Positions 61,874-64,000 of a DNA stretch of 64,000 bases are shown here, piece after piece. Location of the stretch: contig NZ_JARSBP010000002.1 of assembly GCF_029623955.1 (NCBI RefSeq), forward strand, positions 620,001 to 684,000. The letters are read 5' to 3'. Position 1 is the stretch's first letter. Each line of letters starts with the position of its first letter. Origin of the DNA: Mycobacterium sp. 236(2023). Lineage in GTDB: Bacteria > Actinomycetota > Actinomycetes > Mycobacteriales > Mycobacteriaceae. The translations under genes were made by a program, and so were the position numbers. The notes beneath the pieces were generated by a model. That model saw nothing but the letters and a program-made list of their open reading frames with translations, ran no database searches and was not told the origin of the DNA.

Positions 61874-63001
61874 TCATTTGCATGCCAGCTCCAGCGTCCG
61901 CCGGATCAACTTGTAGACGGCGTCGGTCTCCACCAGGAAGCCGTCGTGCCCGTACACCGAATCGACGACGTCGAGTCGTTCACAGCTGGGCAGCAGTTCG
62001 GCCAGTTCGGTCTGCAACCGCAGCGGATACAACCGGTCGGAGGTGATTCCGCCGACGACCGTCGGCACCGGGCAGTCGCGCAGCGCCGCAGCGACTCCGC
62101 CACGGCCGCGTCCCACATCATGGCTGGACAGAGCGTCGGTCAGCGTGACGTAGGTCCCGGCATCGAAGCGCGCCAACAGTTTCCGGCCCTGGTATTCCAG
62201 GTAGCTCTGCACGGCGTACCGGCCTCCGGTGCCCGGGTCCTCGCCGGCCTGGGCGTCGTTACCGAACCGGTCGTCGAGTTCGGCCTCGCCGCGGTACGTC
62301 AGATGGGCGAATCGCCGGGCGATTTCGAGTCCGGCATCGGGAGAGTGGCCGGTGTCGTGGTAGTCGCCGCCGGCCCAGTGCGGATCGGCCTTGATCGCCG
62401 CCACCTGAGTGCTCTGGGTGCCGATCTGGTCGGCGGTGGCACGTGCGCCGACGGCAAGCACCAGCGCCGAGCGGACGTTGTCCGGGTGAGCCACGATCCA
62501 CTCCAGCGCCCGTGCGCCGCCCATCGATCCGCCGATCACGGCGGCCACCTCGGTGATGCCGAGGCGCTCGAGCGCGGCCACATCGGCGCTCACCTGGTCA
62601 CGCACCGTGATCACGGGAAAACGTGAGCCCCAGGCTTTTCCGTCCGGGGCCACCGAGCTGGGACCGATCGAGCCGCGGCAGCCACCGAGCACGTTGGTCG
62701 AGATCGCGCACCACTTGTCGGTGTCGATCGGCGCCCCGGGGCCTGCGACGCCGTCCCACCAGCCCGGGGTCGGATGATCCGGTCCGGCGGGGCCGGTGAT
62801 GTGTGAATCACCGGTCAGGGCATGCAGAACGACGACGACGTTGTCTCGGTTGGGCGAGAGTTCACCCCACCGCTGCACCGCGATGAACGCATCCTCGATG
62901 ACCTCGCCGTTCTCCAGCGTGAGGTTGCCGATCTCGACGATGCCGACTTCGCCTTCAGGCGGCAGGGTTACCAAATCCGTTGTCACATCCACGATCGTCA
63001 C
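61874..63001 (-). CDS. metX: Homoserine O-acetyltransferase MetX (MetA in mycobacteria)
   Basis: MetX transfers acetyl from acetyl-CoA to homoserine, the activation step of methionine synthesis. The 375-residue alpha/beta-hydrolase-fold enzyme has [14 protein letters not shown] near residue 60, the nucleophile elbow [14 protein letters not shown] near residue 155 and the C-terminal YGHDGFLVE holding the catalytic His. The GTG at 63001 is within a four-base overlap with the metY stop, which couples the two. An upstream frame exists but reads antisense to metY. It corresponds to Rv3341. Confidence 0.96.
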   Translation of the reverse strand: MTIVDVTTDLVTLPPEGEVGIVEIGNLTLENGEVIEDAFIAVQRWGELSPNRDNVVVVLHALTGDSHITGPAGPDHPTPGWWDGVAGPGAPIDTDKWCAISTNVLGGCRGSIGPSSVAPDGKAWGSRFPVITVRDQVSADVAALERLGITEVAAVIGGSMGGARALEWIVAHPDNVRSALVLAVGARATADQIGTQSTQVAAIKADPHWAGGDYHDTGHSPDAGLEIARRFAHLTYRGEAELDDRFGNDAQAGEDPGTGGRYAVQSYLEYQGRKLLARFDAGTYVTLTDALSSHDVGRGRGGVAAALRDCPVPTVVGGITSDRLYPLRLQTELAELLPSCERLDVVDSVYGHDGFLVETDAVYKLIRRTLELACK

Positions 63002-64000
63002 GACACACCCACAGCGCTGGAGTGCACAGCCTTGGCGGCGGCGAAACCCTGCTCGAGGTCGGCGAGGATGTCGTCGATCCCCTCGATGCCGACCGCGAGC
63101 CGAACCAGACCCGGCGTCACGCCGGTGGCCAGCTGCTCTTCGGCCGAGAGTTGCTGGTGCGTCGTCGATGCCGGATGGATCACCAGCGACCGCACGTCGC
63201 CGATGTTGGCGACATGGCTGTGCAGTGACAGCGCATTGACGAACGCCTTGCCCGCCTCGATCCCGCCTGCGAGCTCGAACGCCACCACGGCGCCAGTTCC
63301 CTTCGGGGCCAGCTTCTTCCCGAGCTCGTACCACGGTGAACACGGCAGACCGGCGTAGTTCACCGACGTCACGTCGGGGTGCGCCTCCAGGAACTCCGCG
63401 ACCCGCTGGGCGTTGGACACGTGGCGTTCGATGCGCAGGCTCAGCGTCTCCAGGCCCTGGGCGATGAGGAACGCGTTGAAAGGTGAAGCGGCAGAGCCGA
63501 GGTCGCGCAGCAGCTGCACACGCGCCTTGAGCGCGTAGGCAGGCGGGCCGAGTTCGGCGAAGACGACACCGTGGTAGCTCGGGTCCGGTTCAGTGAACCC
63601 GGGGAATCGCCCGTTGGTCCAGTCGAACGTGCCGCCGTCGACGATGACTCCGGCGATCGCCGAGCCGTGCCCGCCCAGATACTTTGTCGCCGAGTGCACG
63701 ACGATGTCGGCGCCGTGGGCGAGTGGCTGGATCAGATACGGCGTGGCGATGGTGTTGTCGACGATCAGCGGCACACCGATCTCATGCGCGACGCCCGAGA
63801 CGCCAGGGATGTCGAGGATGTCGATCTGGGGGTTGGAGATCGTCTCGGCGAAGAACGCCTTCGTGTTCGGCCGGGCCGCCGCGCGCCACGACTCCAGATC
63901 GTCCGGGTTCTCGACGAACGACACCTCGATGCCCAGCTTGGGCAGCGTGTAGTGGAAGAGGTTGTACGTGCCGCCGTAGAGCCGGGGCGAGGAGACGATG
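62998..64000 (-). CDS. metY: O-acetylhomoserine sulfhydrylase MetY (MetC), 5' end outside the window
   Basis: MetY makes homocysteine from O-acetylhomoserine and sulfide using PLP. The visible 333 residues lack the N-terminus, because the frame continues to base 64000 with [20 protein letters not shown]. The PLP lysine is in [11 protein letters not shown], with [20 protein letters not shown] before it and SLGDVRSL-type [16 protein letters not shown] near the C-terminus, which binds the substrate carboxylate. It corresponds to Rv3340. It is followed with a four-base overlap by metX, so sulfide assimilation and homoserine activation are one operon. Confidence 0.96.
   Translation of the reverse strand, partial: IVSSPRLYGGTYNLFHYTLPKLGIEVSFVENPDDLESWRAAARPNTKAFFAETISNPQIDILDIPGVSGVAHEIGVPLIVDNTIATPYLIQPLAHGADIVVHSATKYLGGHGSAIAGVIVDGGTFDWTNGRFPGFTEPDPSYHGVVFAELGPPAYALKARVQLLRDLGSAASPFNAFLIAQGLETLSLRIERHVSNAQRVAEFLEAHPDVTSVNYAGLPCSPWYELGKKLAPKGTGAVVAFELAGGIEAGKAFVNALSLHSHVANIGDVRSLVIHPASTTHQQLSAEEQLATGVTPGLVRLAVGIEGIDDILADLEQGFAAAKAVHSSAVGVS

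Overview
The window is high-GC actinobacterial chromosome. Its gene order matches the Mycobacterium tuberculosis block Rv3419c (tsaD) to Rv3340 (metC/metY), read in the opposite direction: tsaD, groES-groEL1, whiB3, Rv3415c-like, sigD-rsdA, Rv3412-like, guaB2, guaB3, choD, guaA, imuA'-imuB, iunH, acrA1, htdY, dnaE2, Rv3368c/Rv3369-like, trmL, the Rv3365c-Rv3361c conservon with mfpA, an Rv3359-like flavin enzyme, folD, and metX-metY. The extra genes between these anchors suggest a larger-genome environmental species of the Mycolicibacterium type. The assignment rests on recognised protein families and synteny, not on a database search. I saw no tRNA, rRNA, CRISPR array or insertion sequence.

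Region by region. 1-4.4 kb: 3' part of tsaD, a translationally coupled nucleoside phosphorylase, a DUF222/HNH protein and a RibD-C-type reductase. 4.4-6.6 kb: groES-groEL1 behind a perfect CIRCE operator, closed by a strong terminator. 6.6-11.6 kb (absent from the M. tuberculosis order): two small secreted proteins, a class I DAHP synthase behind a Tyr-Trp-Arg-Phe leader peptide with attenuator-like hairpins, a DUF4349 lipoprotein, and a three-gene thiocyanate-hydrolase-like operon. 11.7-15.6 kb: whiB3, the sigD-rsdA pair and conserved neighbours. 15.7-26 kb: guanine nucleotide synthesis (guaB2, guaB3, guaA), interrupted by a TetR/choD divergent pair, a broken gene and a two-component system with an unusual double-length kinase. 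26.1-32.8 kb: an antigen-85-like secreted protein and a tight six-gene leftward operon (esterase, SDR, diiron protein, Baeyer-Villiger-type monooxygenase, MerR regulator, TenA-like protein).

32.9-43.8 kb holds both arms of the mycobacterial mutasome, imuA'-imuB and dnaE2, each with a LexA-type SOS box, plus nucleoside hydrolase, a two-domain acyl-CoA reductase, a MaoC-type hydratase and a membrane protein with a degenerate GGDEF domain. 43.8-46.4 kb has a decayed F420/PPOX gene, a nitroreductase, a tRNA methyltransferase and a convergent pair of about 50-residue paralogous small proteins I cannot assign. 46.7-51.2 kb is a GTPase conservon (sensor kinase, Roadblock, DUF742, GTPase) followed by the pentapeptide protein MfpA. 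51.2-61.2 kb carries regulators, an Rv1747-like FHA-ABC exporter, an old-yellow-enzyme homologue, folD with a DUF3017 gene, and a TetR/flavin-monooxygenase pair behind a compound palindrome. The window ends with a methyltransferase, metX and a truncated metY.

The observations most worth testing are the aromatic leader peptide ahead of DAHP synthase, the convergent small-protein pair at 46.0-46.4 kb, the apparent AUC start codon of the TetR gene next to choD, and the fused beta-alpha thiocyanate-hydrolase-like subunit.
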